Below are positions 8,818 to 18,149 of a stretch of 64,000 nt of DNA, piece by piece. Origin of the DNA: Rikenella microfusus (GTDB lineage Bacteria > Bacteroidota > Bacteroidia > Bacteroidales > Tenuifilaceae); NCBI GenBank assembly GCA_020722565.1, contig DYKO01000012.1:1-64000 (forward strand), given 5' to 3'. Positions within the stretch are counted from its first letter, which is position 1. Every line of letters begins with the position of its first letter. The position numbers and the translations under genes were made by a program. Below the pieces are notes generated by a model. It ran no database searches and was not told the origin of the DNA. It worked only from the letters and a program-made list of their open reading frames with translations.

Positions 8818-9267
8818 ATGAGGTGTGAAAAAGTAAATAGTCTGATGGAAGAGTATCTCAGAGGGGAACTTGAGCCAAAAAACTTAGGTGAGTTTGAAAA
8901 ACACCTCGCTGAATGTACACAATGCCGTAGCAACCTTGAGGTTGTTAAAATGCTATTGGACCTGGCAAACAACGAGTTATCAAAATATAATGAGAACCCC
9001 TACTTTGGCAGCAGAATACTCAGCAAAATAGAGGCACAGAAAGAAAATATTAGGTCAGATATCCGAATCCGTTTGGTTACCTATGCTACCGTTGCTGCAG
9101 CTGTTGCTATGGGAATATTCATTGGAAACAAGTTGGGCAATATGGGAACAAAAGTAATTACTAGCACTTCCGATGCCGAACTTATTGCCGATGATTACCT
9201 CACCCAAACCACTGAAAACATTTATTCTTTTAATATCGAAGATTCTGAAAACTCAAACAAGAAGTAA
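8818..9267 (+). CDS. zinc-finger anti-sigma factor (zf-HC2 type)
   Basis: A 149-residue single-pass membrane protein. The N-terminal cytoplasmic domain has C3 and the H29-x3-C33-x2-C36 motif of zinc-binding anti-sigma domains, which hold an ECF sigma factor inactive. A membrane segment lies at about 85-105 (VTYATVAAAVAMGIFIG), followed by a short periplasmic tail. It sits directly after the sigma gene and one base before the next gene, so it is almost certainly the cognate anti-sigma factor of that operon. Confidence 0.88.
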   Translation: MRCEKVNSLMEEYLRGELEPKNLGEFEKHLAECTQCRSNLEVVKMLLDLANNELSKYNENPYFGSRILSKIEAQKENIRSDIRIRLVTYATVAAAVAMGIFIGNKLGNMGTKVITSTSDAELIADDYLTQTTENIYSFNIEDSENSNKK

Positions 9268-9268
9268 A

Positions 9269-9817
9269 ATGAACTACTTTAGCAAAACACGAGTTCTTGT
9301 ATCCATTATCGTTGTGCTAACCGTAATTCTTATAGCCACAGCAGGAACCCTGCTATACGGTTACTACAAACATCAACAAGTTGAAAAACAACTTAATCAG
9401 AACCCACGTGAGCAAATGGAACGGCAGACCCAATTTCTTCGCGAAAAACTTAATCTGTCCCCGGAACAGGAAGATATATTTCGACGCTCACGCAATGACT
9501 TCCATTCAAAGACTTTCGAAATAAACAGACAAATTGAGGCAATAGATTTGGAACTGTTTAACGAGTTGTTGCAACCCAAGATCAATGCAATAAAGATTGA
9601 TTCGCTGGTGAACCAATTTGGCGAACTTCAAAAGTCACAAAAAAGATTGATGATGGAGCACTTGATGCAGATAAAAAACTCCTGTACTCCAGAACAGTTC
9701 AACATGTTTCATAAAATGCTGAAACATTCACATCAGCACCAAATGCGCTGGCAAAGGCAACACTTTCAAAACAAACGCATGCTTAGGGGCAATGCTACAC
9801 CACCCCAATATCAATAA
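9269..9817 (+). CDS. membrane-anchored Spy/CpxP-like periplasmic protein
   Basis: A 182-residue protein with one N-terminal membrane segment (about 8-30) and a helical periplasmic part rich in Glu, Gln, Arg and His. LSPEQE and CTPEQF match the LTxxQ-type repeats of Spy/CpxP/CnrX-like proteins, which act as ATP-independent chaperones or metal/stress sensors. The C-terminal tail is His- and Met-rich. The ATG at 9269 is used because it follows the anti-sigma stop by one base; an upstream in-frame ATG (9173) would lie inside that gene. It may help sense stress for the sigma/anti-sigma pair, which is inference. Confidence 0.8.
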   Translation: MNYFSKTRVLVSIIVVLTVILIATAGTLLYGYYKHQQVEKQLNQNPREQMERQTQFLREKLNLSPEQEDIFRRSRNDFHSKTFEINRQIEAIDLELFNELLQPKINAIKIDSLVNQFGELQKSQKRLMMEHLMQIKNSCTPEQFNMFHKMLKHSHQHQMRWQRQHFQNKRMLRGNATPPQYQ

Positions 9818-9848
9818 AAACAATGTTTAACTACTAATTTATAAAGCA

Positions 9849-10328
9849 ATGAAAAGAGTTAGAAATTTATTATTAATGGGAGTGCTGTTGATAACCGTTT
9901 CAACAGCAATGGCTCAGGGCCCAAGATTCAGAGGTGGATACAATAATGCCATGCAGCCAAACAGAATGCTGTGCACACAGCTAAATCTTACTGCTGAGCA
10001 GGAGCAAAAAATTGATGACCTCAGAATTAAGCACCTAAATGAAGTAACTGCTCTTCAAAATGAGATGAATGAAAAATATGCCCGTTTACGAACCCTTGAA
10101 TCGGCCAATAAACCCGACATGGATGCAATAAACAAAACCATTGACGAGATTAGCAGCTTGAAAACTCAGCTCATGAAAAAAAGTGCTGCTCATCGTGCCG
10201 AGGTTGCCTCATTGCTCACCGATGAACAAAGAGTTCTGTTTAACTCCCGTGGCAGGGGAATGAGAATGAAAGGATACGGACGTATGCGTGGCGGTCGAGG
10301 CCTTGGATCTTGCATGAATAATTACTAA
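9849..10328 (+). CDS. Spy/CpxP-family periplasmic chaperone-like protein
   Basis: A 159-residue secreted protein: signal peptide with likely cleavage after MAQ (about residue 23), then a helical core with LNLTAEQEQKIDDLR and a second LLTDEQR repeat, ending in a Gly/Arg/Met-rich tail. It belongs to the Spy/CpxP family, periplasmic helical cradles that protect unfolded proteins. It is last in the sigma/anti-sigma operon, 31 bases after the preceding gene, and is closed by a hairpin at 10349-10374. It probably is both target and effector of the local ECF system. Confidence 0.85.
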   Translation: MKRVRNLLLMGVLLITVSTAMAQGPRFRGGYNNAMQPNRMLCTQLNLTAEQEQKIDDLRIKHLNEVTALQNEMNEKYARLRTLESANKPDMDAINKTIDEISSLKTQLMKKSAAHRAEVASLLTDEQRVLFNSRGRGMRMKGYGRMRGGRGLGSCMNNY

Positions 10329-10348
10329 AAGTATTAATCCCAAAATTT

Positions 10349-10384
10349 CAACCCGTAGCAAATGCTGCGGGTTGTTTTATTTTT
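10349..10384 (+). terminator. terminator of the sigma/Spy operon
   Basis: CAACCCG-AGCA pairs with TGCT-CGGGTTG (one mismatch) around a short loop, followed by a T-rich stretch. Confidence 0.75.
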
Positions 10385-11189
10385 GAATATTAGGGTTTAT
10401 GTACCCCTGTTTGCTTGGATATGGCAAATTATTATCTCATATTTCATAGAATTGAGCTTTACAATTCATGAATCTTTTGCTCAATAAAAGGGATGCAACA
10501 AATAGGATCATTGAAAAGAAATCAAATGAATTGAACACTATGGTTGTAAAACGTTACGGCGGGTATTTCAAAAAAGTTCAAATCAATCGATATGATGTTC
10601 GGCACGCTGGTTCTTAACTAATGCATTGGATTGCATCACTTAAAAACTATTGCCGTGGGAACAAAAATTCAGATTTCATCTAATGGAGCGAATGACACCG
10701 AGGAGGTTTGCGTTTAACATTAAACAAAACTACTGTTATACCTTCCGAATTTCTATTGGGCACTTCGAATGGACTGCATATTCCATATTTTTCATAGGCT
10801 TACTTGAGGTACTAACTATGGGTATGCACTAAAAATGTGCATTAGCTATAAAAAGATATACACTCATTGCGGATACACACGGCTATATGTTCCACATGAT
10901 ATTTATAAAACAACGCAAAAACAAAAAATAGAACACATTTTAAAGAAAATCCTTAACCTCCAGCAGCAAATTTGTTACCTTGGAACTTCTTAAATGAAAC
11001 AATAACCCCACCCCAGTACCAAAACTTATTTCTGAAAATTTACAGAATAAAGTTCGGCATATTATAATGTCATATATTTTAGTAAATTCAATTTTTTAGT
11101 AGCATATGCCAATATGCAGTTTTGAAAATAAATAAAATTACCCATCACGCAATATCGCTGAATAGATTTAAAATGCGTAATAAAAAACA
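10385..11189. other. 805-base region without a recognisable gene
   Basis: I see no supported gene. The longest in-frame readings are a 49-codon stretch at 10468-10617 (+), Lys/Arg-rich with no recognised motif, and a 60-codon one at 10650-10832 (+) whose residues look like random translation. Base composition is patchy and it may be the remains of a decayed gene, but no family is recognisable. Confidence 0.4.
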
Positions 11190-11223
11190 AAAACCCTTAA
11201 CAAAATAATTTGTTAAGGGTTTT
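11190..11223 (-). terminator. terminator after tRNA-Asp
   Basis: A perfect 15-bp stem (AAAACCCTTAACAAA and its complement) around ATAA lies right after the tRNA 3' end on the minus strand, followed by a T-rich run on that strand (A-rich 11182-11189 on the plus strand). Confidence 0.85.
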
Positions 11224-11224
11224 G

Positions 11225-11298
11225 CGGTCTGGACGGGGCTCGAACCCGCGACCCCATGCGTGACAGGCATGTATTCTAACCAACTGAACTACCAGACC
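11225..11298 (-). tRNA. tRNA-Asp (anticodon GUC)
   Basis: On the minus strand a 7-bp acceptor (GGTCTGG/CCAGACC) encloses a D-arm with AGTTCAGTTGGTT, an anticodon stem CATGC/GCATG with loop CTGTCAC (anticodon GTC), and a T-arm with GGTTCGAGC. The discriminator base is G, as expected for tRNA-Asp. CCA is not encoded; the next bases read CAA, so CCA must be added after transcription. Confidence 0.97.
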
Positions 11299-11336
11299 AA
11301 ACTTTTCGATGGTTGCTCTTCCGTTGAAAAGCGAGG

Positions 11337-11367
11337 CAAAAATAATACTCGTTTTTGAAACACACAA
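11337..11367 (-). promoter_or_regulatory. promoter of tRNA-Asp
   Basis: On the minus strand TTG (11365-11367), 20 bases, then TATTTTTG (11337-11344) match the Bacteroidota TTG-N17-23-TAnnTTTG promoter. It lies 38 bases before the tRNA 5' end and after the rsmD stop codon, so the tRNA has its own promoter. Confidence 0.7.
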
Positions 11368-11377
11368 TAGTTTTTTG

Positions 11378-11917
11378 TTAATTTTTTTCCTCAAAAATTG
11401 AAAAATTTACACTTCCATACTCCCTATGTTCCCTAAAAAGTTGATTTTCCGTAAAATTGTATTTGCTGGAATGTTCTAAAATAAACCATCCGTTCTCCAC
11501 TAATAGTTCCGATTGCATAACAATATTGGGAAGCAAGTCTATACCTATTAACTCATAAGGAGGGTCAGCAAATATCAGATTATACTTTTTATTGCACACC
11601 TTAAGATATTTAAAGGCATCTTGCTTAATAGGGTTTAACCCTGAAAGCTTAAGCAAATCAGCAGTTGTTTTAATAAACTGCCAATGATGAAAATCCTTTT
11701 CTACTGCGTCAACCATATGCGCTCCGCGCGATATAAATTCATAGCTGATACTCCCGGTTCCGGCAAAAAGGTCCAAAACCTTCAACCCTTCAAAATCAAA
11801 GTGGTTAGCAATGATGTTAAATAAACTTTCTTTGGCAAAATCAGTGGTAGGGCGAGCTCTAAAGTTTTTTGGTGGATTTATTTGGCGGCCACGCAAACGT
11901 CCGGAAACTATTCGCAT
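11378..11917 (-). CDS. rsmD: 16S rRNA (guanine966-N2)-methyltransferase RsmD
   Basis: A 179-residue Rossmann-fold methyltransferase that modifies G966 of 16S rRNA using S-adenosylmethionine. The start MRIVSGRLRGR and RPTTDFAKESLFNI are typical RsmD. The SAM site is DLFAGTGS (49-56) and the catalytic motif IV is DPPY (118-121). It overlaps the end of the DUF3822 gene upstream by 10 bases, so the two form an operon. Confidence 0.95.
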   Translation of the reverse strand: MRIVSGRLRGRQINPPKNFRARPTTDFAKESLFNIIANHFDFEGLKVLDLFAGTGSISYEFISRGAHMVDAVEKDFHHWQFIKTTADLLKLSGLNPIKQDAFKYLKVCNKKYNLIFADPPYELIGIDLLPNIVMQSELLVENGWFILEHSSKYNFTENQLFREHREYGSVNFSIFEEKN

Positions 11918-12756
11918 GTTATGCTCACATTAAAAAGCTTAAAGAAATCGGTCCTATAACGAAGCAATCGGTAGGAAAAGAAAATGGGCTTGTGAAAATC
12001 GGCTTGATGGGTTACATTGTCGAAGTATTTCTGGAGCTCATCGGATAATCCTGCCATCAGCTCTCCTTGACCCATCAAATTTATGTGAATATCGTTTAAA
12101 CTATTTGTAAAGGACTTAAGAAAACCATGAACGTAGTAAACAACATCAGTAGCAGAATTACAGAAATAGCTGTTAGCACCAATGAACACAGCATTTTTAT
12201 GCAAAACCAGCATTAGTTGATTTTGGTATAAATCAACTTGCAAATATGTTTTTTTTGAAAAGCTATAGGGAACAGATAGTAATGCATTAAATGAATGGGT
12301 TATTAGGGTATTGGGATGTATATTTTTCCATTCATTAACAAAATTTGAAGGGATGGCAAAAACCATTTGAGTTTTATCATCGGCAAGTTCCCTATGGGCT
12401 AACTCGAACTCATCGTGAATGGGGAAAACCTGTTCGAAAAGAAGCTTTGCTTTAATTGGTTCAAAATATTCTGAAGGGATGAAGGTAACGTAAGGCAAAT
12501 CAAAAGATAAAACCGTCCTTTTAAACTCTGACTTAAGCCATGGCTTATCGTTTAGTAAATTGTCTAAAAAGTTTCTAAAATCAACCCTATCAATATCATA
12601 GCCATTCCAGCCCAATTGGGCTAGAGCAATAAAGGTGTTGCGAATAGAATCCTTTACAGCATACGAAAATCCATTCAGGGATACCTGAATGGATAATTCG
12701 TAGGTTGCAGTACGATCCCTATCGAAGGTTTCGTCTATGATATCAAAATCCTTCAT
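11908..12756 (-). CDS. DUF3822 family protein
   Basis: A 282-residue cytosolic protein of the Bacteroidota-specific DUF3822 family, recognised from its position directly upstream of rsmD, its length, and its opening IIDETFD followed by YELSIQVS. The domain is thought to have an actin-like ATPase fold (general knowledge). No catalytic motif can be assigned. It overlaps rsmD by 10 bases and follows the 199-residue membrane protein with a 10-base gap, giving a three-gene unit. Confidence 0.75.
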   Translation of the reverse strand: MKDFDIIDETFDRDRTATYELSIQVSLNGFSYAVKDSIRNTFIALAQLGWNGYDIDRVDFRNFLDNLLNDKPWLKSEFKRTVLSFDLPYVTFIPSEYFEPIKAKLLFEQVFPIHDEFELAHRELADDKTQMVFAIPSNFVNEWKNIHPNTLITHSFNALLSVPYSFSKKTYLQVDLYQNQLMLVLHKNAVFIGANSYFCNSATDVVYYVHGFLKSFTNSLNDIHINLMGQGELMAGLSDELQKYFDNVTHQADFHKPIFFSYRLLRYRTDFFKLFNVSITCE

Positions 12757-12766
12757 GCAATATGAG

Positions 12767-13366
12767 TTACTCCCAGTTACCTGCGTTATTGGTAGCTTCA
12801 GTTAACGAACCCACCTTTAAGCCAGGGTACTTATCGAGTTTTTTAGCCAAATCGTCCATGTTTATAATCTCCTGACGATCAAGACCCTTAAGAATAACCT
12901 TATTGGGAGCCTTACATTCAAAAACTTTAACGCTAATGCCCGATTGGGTTTTAAGTTCACCTGCTGAAAGTTCAAACGTATCACCACCTGAAAAGGGCAC
13001 AAATTTTAATGAATCGTAGGGATAACCCTTAAGAATGGTGTCACATACGTTAACAAGAATGGTGTCACGGAATACCATCTTGCGTGCTACAGCAAGTGAA
13101 TCGTCCTCCGAACCAATTTGTTTTACAACCTTAATCTGGCCATTCTTCATGAAATCGATCAGGGTATCGAAGCTCCCAGTGTACTTTCCAAAACGGGAAC
13201 GAAATGCATCCTGAGCAGTTCTGATGCTTTTTAAACGTTCTATTGTTGCCTCATAGCGTATATCCTTTCCCTTCTGAAAACGTATGGGCTCCATTATACT
13301 CTCATACAGAAAGTACCCAAGTACAACAATTATAATTGCTAGTGCAAGTTGGTAAGCTGTTTTCAT
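12767..13366 (-). CDS. single-TM protein of unknown function
   Basis: A 199-residue protein: an N-terminal membrane segment at about 4-22, a basic helical stretch with RLKSIRTAQDAFRSRFGKYTGSFDTLIDFMKNG, then a mixed beta region. The segment after the TM resembles the alpha-helix-plus-loop of type II pseudopilins (AQDAFRSRFGKY), but no prepilin peptidase site is visible. Conserved position ahead of the DUF3822-rsmD pair suggests an operon. Function unknown. Confidence 0.7.
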   Translation of the reverse strand: MKTAYQLALAIIIVVLGYFLYESIMEPIRFQKGKDIRYEATIERLKSIRTAQDAFRSRFGKYTGSFDTLIDFMKNGQIKVVKQIGSEDDSLAVARKMVFRDTILVNVCDTILKGYPYDSLKFVPFSGGDTFELSAGELKTQSGISVKVFECKAPNKVILKGLDRQEIINMDDLAKKLDKYPGLKVGSLTEATNNAGNWE

Positions 13367-13394
13367 TTTTAAAGTTTTGGTTTATGTTTGCGTG

Positions 13395-13402
13395 CAAATT
13401 TA
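13395..13402 (-). promoter_or_regulatory. TAAATTTG -7 box for the 13366-11378 operon
   Basis: On the minus strand TAAATTTG matches TAnnTTTG exactly, 28 bases before the start codon at 13366. No clear -33 element at normal spacing. Confidence 0.5.
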
Positions 13403-13453
13403 AAAACATCTAGTAAAATTCTAAACTAAATTTACAAAAAATATTGTTCGGCG

Positions 13454-14866
13454 GTGATTAAAACGCATGTTGTTAAGGAGATTGTTGAGTATCTTGGTTT
13501 TGCCCCAACCCCAGGACAGGTTGAGGCCATTAAGAATTTGGCCGAATTTACCCTTGAATCAGTTAATCAGGAATGCTTACTCCTAAAGGGCTACGCTGGG
13601 ACGGGAAAAACATCGCTGATATCGGCTTACGTTAAAGTGCTTGTAAAATATAAGATCAATTTCCAATTGCTTGCGCCAACAGGTAGGGCTGCAAAAGTTT
13701 TAACCGAATACTCCGGGAAAAAGGCATATACCATTCATAAAGTAATCTATCGCCAGCAAAGCGCTTCGGACTTTTTTGCAAAATTTACGCTAAACTACAA
13801 TAAAAATAAAAATACCCTATTTATTGTTGATGAGGCTTCAATGATTTCGAACCAATCATTTGATGATAGCGCATTTGGTTCAGGTAAATTATTATCGGAC
13901 CTAATAGAATACGTCAATTCAGGTTCGGGTTGTAAACTGATGCTTGTTGGCGATGCTGCCCAACTCCCTCCAGTTGGTATAGATATTAGCCCTGCTTTGG
14001 ATGCCTTATACCTTGAAGGCTTAGGCTTGAAGGTAAGGGAAGTTAATCTTTATGAGGTGATTCGTCAGCAGTTTAACTCAGGAATTCTCCAAAGTGCTAC
14101 TTCCATAAGGCAAATCATTGACTCATCAGGAACTGAGTACCCAAAAATTAAGACAAACACAAAAGGTGATGTAGTAAGAATTGAATCGGGGGAACTGCTC
14201 GAATGCCTTGCCGATGAGTATAACCGAAACGGAAGAGAGGGGAATATTGTAATTTGCTATTCCAACAAACGGGCAAACCGCTATAACCAGGGAATACGTT
14301 CCCGAATTCTTTTTCATGAGGAAGAGCTTAGCGTTGGCGACTACCTAATGGTGGCCCGAAACAATTACTTTTGGGTAAATGATCGGCCAAATATTGGATT
14401 TATTGCCAATGGTGAGGTGGCAAGAGTTAAACGTATCGGAAAACGGACCGAACTGTACGGATACCGATTTGCCGATGTAACCCTTGAGCTACCCGATTAC
14501 GACTATGAAGAATTTGAGGCCAAACTCATACTGGATTCTTTATACATGGATGGCCCCTCGATGAGTAGCGAAAGTATGAAATCGCTTTTTCAGGAGGTAA
14601 TCGCCGATTACATGCACATCAAAACCAAAAAGGCTCGATTAATTAAAATGCAAACTGATCCCTATCTGAATGCCCTTCAGGCAAAATTTGCCTATGCGGT
14701 TACCTGCCATAAGGCTCAGGGGGGGCAATGGCCTACCGTTTTTATCGATCAGGGATTTTTTCGCGATGATATGCTGAACCGCGAATACCTCCGATGGCTA
14801 TACACCGCATTTACTCGGGCAACGCAAAAGGTTTACCTTGTAAACTTCGATGAAAAATTCTTTTAA
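13454..14866 (+). CDS. RecD-like superfamily 1 DNA helicase
   Basis: A 470-residue ATPase/helicase with Walker A GYAGTGKTS (46-54), motif Ia LLAPTGRAAKVL, motif II VDEAS (125-129), motif III GDAAQLPPVG (166-175), motif V YAVTCHKAQGGQW (414-426) and motif VI YTAFTRA (450-456). This is the RecD/TraA-like SF1B set without the long RecD2 N-terminus, so a short stand-alone helicase acting on DNA ends or structures. It starts at GTG (13454); the frame has no nearby upstream ATG. Monocistronic. Confidence 0.88.
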   Translation: MIKTHVVKEIVEYLGFAPTPGQVEAIKNLAEFTLESVNQECLLLKGYAGTGKTSLISAYVKVLVKYKINFQLLAPTGRAAKVLTEYSGKKAYTIHKVIYRQQSASDFFAKFTLNYNKNKNTLFIVDEASMISNQSFDDSAFGSGKLLSDLIEYVNSGSGCKLMLVGDAAQLPPVGIDISPALDALYLEGLGLKVREVNLYEVIRQQFNSGILQSATSIRQIIDSSGTEYPKIKTNTKGDVVRIESGELLECLADEYNRNGREGNIVICYSNKRANRYNQGIRSRILFHEEELSVGDYLMVARNNYFWVNDRPNIGFIANGEVARVKRIGKRTELYGYRFADVTLELPDYDYEEFEAKLILDSLYMDGPSMSSESMKSLFQEVIADYMHIKTKKARLIKMQTDPYLNALQAKFAYAVTCHKAQGGQWPTVFIDQGFFRDDMLNREYLRWLYTAFTRATQKVYLVNFDEKFF

Positions 14867-15083
14867 CTTTCACACTTAACACTTTATGGCATTTTGTGCT
14901 TTGCCAGAGTGTGCCTTTAAAATATTCTGTTCAATACATTGATTGCCCTACCCCAAATCAATCTGCACACATCCACCTTATTTTTTTAAGGGTTAAAATT
15001 TCATAAAACAGTTTTTTAACATTCCTTTCCCAAATAAATATTGTTTCAAAACTTACAAAATTTGCAGCTAAATTTCCAACTTT

Positions 15084-15806
15084 ATGAAAGGTATTCTTCT
15101 GGCAGCATTTGCACTTTTATCGATATTTAATACTTCAATTAATGGGCAGCAAAGCGATACGCTGCATGCTCACATTAAAATTGATTTTGTTAATCGCCAT
15201 TTATGGCGGGGTATGCGCCAGAATACAACACCGGCAGTTCAACCAATGGTATGCCTTGAAAAAGGCAGGGTTTCAAGCGGTTTTTGGGCATCCTACTCCT
15301 TGGGAACCGAAAATGTGCAGGAAATTGATCTCTACATTACTTACAAGTACCGCAGCATCTCTTTTTCGATTTATGATTACTACAATCCCATTGACACATT
15401 GGGATGGAAAGGCGATTTTCTGGAATTCTCAAATGGCAGAACACGTCATACACTCGACGGAATACTAACCATTGATGCCACTGAGGCATTCCCATTAAGT
15501 TTAACCTTTTCAACCATGTTCTACGGATTCGATAAGAATACTCTAACCCACAAAAATTTTTACTCTACTTACATTGAGGCCGATTATGAGATATTCAAGA
15601 AGAGTCACTCTAAAATAAAGTTGCACCTGGGTGTAACCCCCTTCAAAAGTTATTATGCCAGTAAGGCATCAATTGTGAACACCGGAGTAACAGTTATCCG
15701 CGATGTTAGAATCAGCCAAAACTTTAGCATTCCAGTAAAGGGAAGCCTAATTTTTAATCCACATCTTGAGCAAATTTATGTTTTAGCCGCCTTAAGCCTT
15801 AAATAA
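15084..15806 (+). CDS. outer-membrane beta-barrel protein, TorF-like
   Basis: A 240-residue exported protein with a signal peptide ending near residue 21 (NGQQ). The start DFVNRHLWRGMRQNTTPAVQP is typical of a family of small outer-membrane barrels (TorF-like putative porins) that begin with a D-x-V-x-R-x-L-W-R-G strand. Alternating aromatic strands continue to the end. No ligand can be named. A monocistronic gene in an otherwise empty neighbourhood. Confidence 0.75.
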   Translation: MKGILLAAFALLSIFNTSINGQQSDTLHAHIKIDFVNRHLWRGMRQNTTPAVQPMVCLEKGRVSSGFWASYSLGTENVQEIDLYITYKYRSISFSIYDYYNPIDTLGWKGDFLEFSNGRTRHTLDGILTIDATEAFPLSLTFSTMFYGFDKNTLTHKNFYSTYIEADYEIFKKSHSKIKLHLGVTPFKSYYASKASIVNTGVTVIRDVRISQNFSIPVKGSLIFNPHLEQIYVLAALSLK

Positions 15807-16000
15807 TTTCGTTGTGTTTTTTGAATACTTAATTAATCATTACTTATCATTATGCTGTAATAATAACAATTAATTCTATTGCTTTGTTGATCACTGAAAT
15901 ATTCCCTATGTTAAGTAATTTTGATTGAAAACTACTTTTTGAAAAAGTTTTTGACATTTGAATTGGATTGTTGTATATTGTAAAATAAATTAAAACGACC

Positions 16001-18085
16001 ATGAAATTTAAGAGCTTGCAAAATGAGCTAATGGTAAACATTCTGGGTATTACCATTCTGGTTATGGCCATTGCACTCGGTGTTATTGTTTATACCAGCA
16101 ATAATGCTGCTCGCAAATCAGCCAGAGAAACAAGTAAGCTTGTGGCAGAAAATGTTACCCAACAATTTACCAACTACTTAGAAAAGCCCTTAGAAACATT
16201 GTATAACATCAATAGTAGCTTTGCCTCTCTAAAGCAGGATAATATAAAAAACCGTACTATTTATCAGAACATCATCAAAAAATCACTACTTCTGAACGAT
16301 AACTACATTGCCCTGTGGGTAATGTATGAGGCAAACATGCTAGATGGCGAAGACTACAAGTATATTGAAAGAACAGATATTTATGATGAGGAGGGTCGCT
16401 TTAATTTTTCGTTGTATAGAGATAAAAATGAAATTAAAACTGAACCCGGTACTATTGAAATGTATCAGGAAGATTACTATCAGATCCCCTTCAAATCTGG
16501 GAAAGAAAGCATTCTTGAACCCTACTACTACTCCTATACCGGAAACGAAAGCGACAATTTTTTTGAAACATCTATAGCTCTTCCAGTTGTTGAAAACGGA
16601 AAACAAATAGGTGTAATAGGTTTGGATATTAACTTAAAGGAGCTATCGGAAAATCTAAAAACAAAAAAGGTATTTAAGAGTGGATACATTTTTATATCAT
16701 CCACCGAAGGTGTTATTGCAGCTCATCCCAATATTGAAACTACCGGTGATACCATTACAAATTTGTTCAAAATAAAAATTGAAGAGTACAAACGTATTCT
16801 CAGCTCAATGCAGTCCAGCATGCTAAATTTTACCAGCAATGGGGAAAAATACCTACTATTTTTAAATCCAATGGTAATTGGTAAAACCGACAAACCATGG
16901 GCTGTTGGTGTGGTTGTTCCAGAGTCTGAAGTTTTTGCTGCAAGCCACAACTTAATACTTTCAATTATGATTGTGGGCATGTTCACAATTATTTTAATAA
17001 TAGGAATTATCATTTATCAATCTAAAAGGATAACTAAACCCATTTTTAGCGCTGTTGAATTTGCGAAATACACAGCAGGGGGCGATTTAACACAATCCCT
17101 TGAAAAAAATAGAGAGGATGAACTTGGTAAGCTACAGGAGTCCCTTCTGGATATGCAACATAAACTTCTTGAAATGGTTACCGAGTTTAAAAACAGTAGC
17201 AGCAGTATAGCCGATGCCAGTGCGCATCTTAATACTACCGCACAACAGGTTTCGCAAAGTGCCGAAGAGCTAGCCTCCTCATCCGAAGAACTTTCGAGCA
17301 CCATGGAGGAGATAGTTTCCAATATTGAGCAGAATTCACATCATGCAAATGAAGTAGAAAAGATTTCGTTAGAACTTGTAAGCGACGCTCAAGAAGTAAA
17401 AGAAGCCTCGGAAAAGAGTATGAGTTCTATTGGTACCATTGCTGAAAAGATCCAAATTATAAACGATATTGCATTCCAAACCAATCTGTTAGCCCTAAAT
17501 GCAGCAGTAGAGGCTGCTCGTGCCGGGGAACATGGCAAGGGCTTTGCAGTTGTAGCAGCCGAAGTTCGAAGGCTTGCTGAACGAAGCCGTTTGGCGGCAG
17601 ATGAGATTAACCATACATCGGGCCAAAGTGTTGAAATTACCACTAAAGCAACTGTATTGCTCAACGAAATTATTCCAAAAATACAAAGAACTACTGAACT
17701 TATTCAGGAGATAGCCCATGCAAGCAAAGAGCAGCTAACAGGCTCGGAACAGGTGAACAATACTACTCAGCAGCTGAGCGGTGTTACCCAGCAAAACGCA
17801 ACCGTTTCGGAGAAACTTGCTGCCAATGCCGAGGAAATGGCTGCCCAGGCCGAAAAGCTATATGAATTTGCCTCATCGTTTATAATAAACAATGGTGACC
17901 ACACCACAAAAACATTTAAGAGTAAGGAGTTACAGTTGAAAAAAGAACTTACTATTGAGACAAAGCCCCATGGGAATGTTAAGGGAGGCGAAAAAAGATT
18001 AGCTGAAACCAAGCAAAAATCAACACAAAAGGGAATAAACATTAAGTTAAAACCATCGGACGATTCGGAATACGAAAGTTTTTAG
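16001..18085 (+). CDS. methyl-accepting chemotaxis protein with Cache sensor
   Basis: A 694-residue receptor: TM1 about 11-33, an extracytoplasmic dCache-type sensor about 35-315 (Trp/Tyr-rich [36 protein letters not shown]), TM2 about 322-345, HAMP, then the long MCP signalling coiled coil with the highly conserved tip around F492 ([24 protein letters not shown]). It passes ligand signals to a CheA kinase. The C-terminus ends EYESF after a flexible linker, matching the aromatic xZxxZ tether that recruits CheR. No che genes are in the window. Monocistronic, with a strong terminator. Confidence 0.93.
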   Translation: MKFKSLQNELMVNILGITILVMAIALGVIVYTSNNAARKSARETSKLVAENVTQQFTNYLEKPLETLYNINSSFASLKQDNIKNRTIYQNIIKKSLLLNDNYIALWVMYEANMLDGEDYKYIERTDIYDEEGRFNFSLYRDKNEIKTEPGTIEMYQEDYYQIPFKSGKESILEPYYYSYTGNESDNFFETSIALPVVENGKQIGVIGLDINLKELSENLKTKKVFKSGYIFISSTEGVIAAHPNIETTGDTITNLFKIKIEEYKRILSSMQSSMLNFTSNGEKYLLFLNPMVIGKTDKPWAVGVVVPESEVFAASHNLILSIMIVGMFTIILIIGIIIYQSKRITKPIFSAVEFAKYTAGGDLTQSLEKNREDELGKLQESLLDMQHKLLEMVTEFKNSSSSIADASAHLNTTAQQVSQSAEELASSSEELSSTMEEIVSNIEQNSHHANEVEKISLELVSDAQEVKEASEKSMSSIGTIAEKIQIINDIAFQTNLLALNAAVEAARAGEHGKGFAVVAAEVRRLAERSRLAADEINHTSGQSVEITTKATVLLNEIIPKIQRTTELIQEIAHASKEQLTGSEQVNNTTQQLSGVTQQNATVSEKLAANAEEMAAQAEKLYEFASSFIINNGDHTTKTFKSKELQLKKELTIETKPHGNVKGGEKRLAETKQKSTQKGINIKLKPSDDSEYESF

Positions 18086-18099
18086 AAATAATCAGCATA

Positions 18100-18128
18100 A
18101 AAAAGGGGTTGCTGAGCAACCCCTTTTT
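18100..18128. terminator. bidirectional terminator between the receptor and ppa
   Basis: A perfect 13-bp stem (AAAAAGGGGTTGC and its complement) around TGA, with A-run and T-run on both sides, between two converging genes. It can serve both strands. Confidence 0.88.
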
Positions 18129-18149
18129 GTTATGAGTTAACTCAGTAAA

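Noticed and set aside
10650..10832. A 60-codon reading in the spacer before tRNA-Asp
   Set aside because: No ribosome-binding site, promoter, motif or plausible composition; it looks like chance translation.
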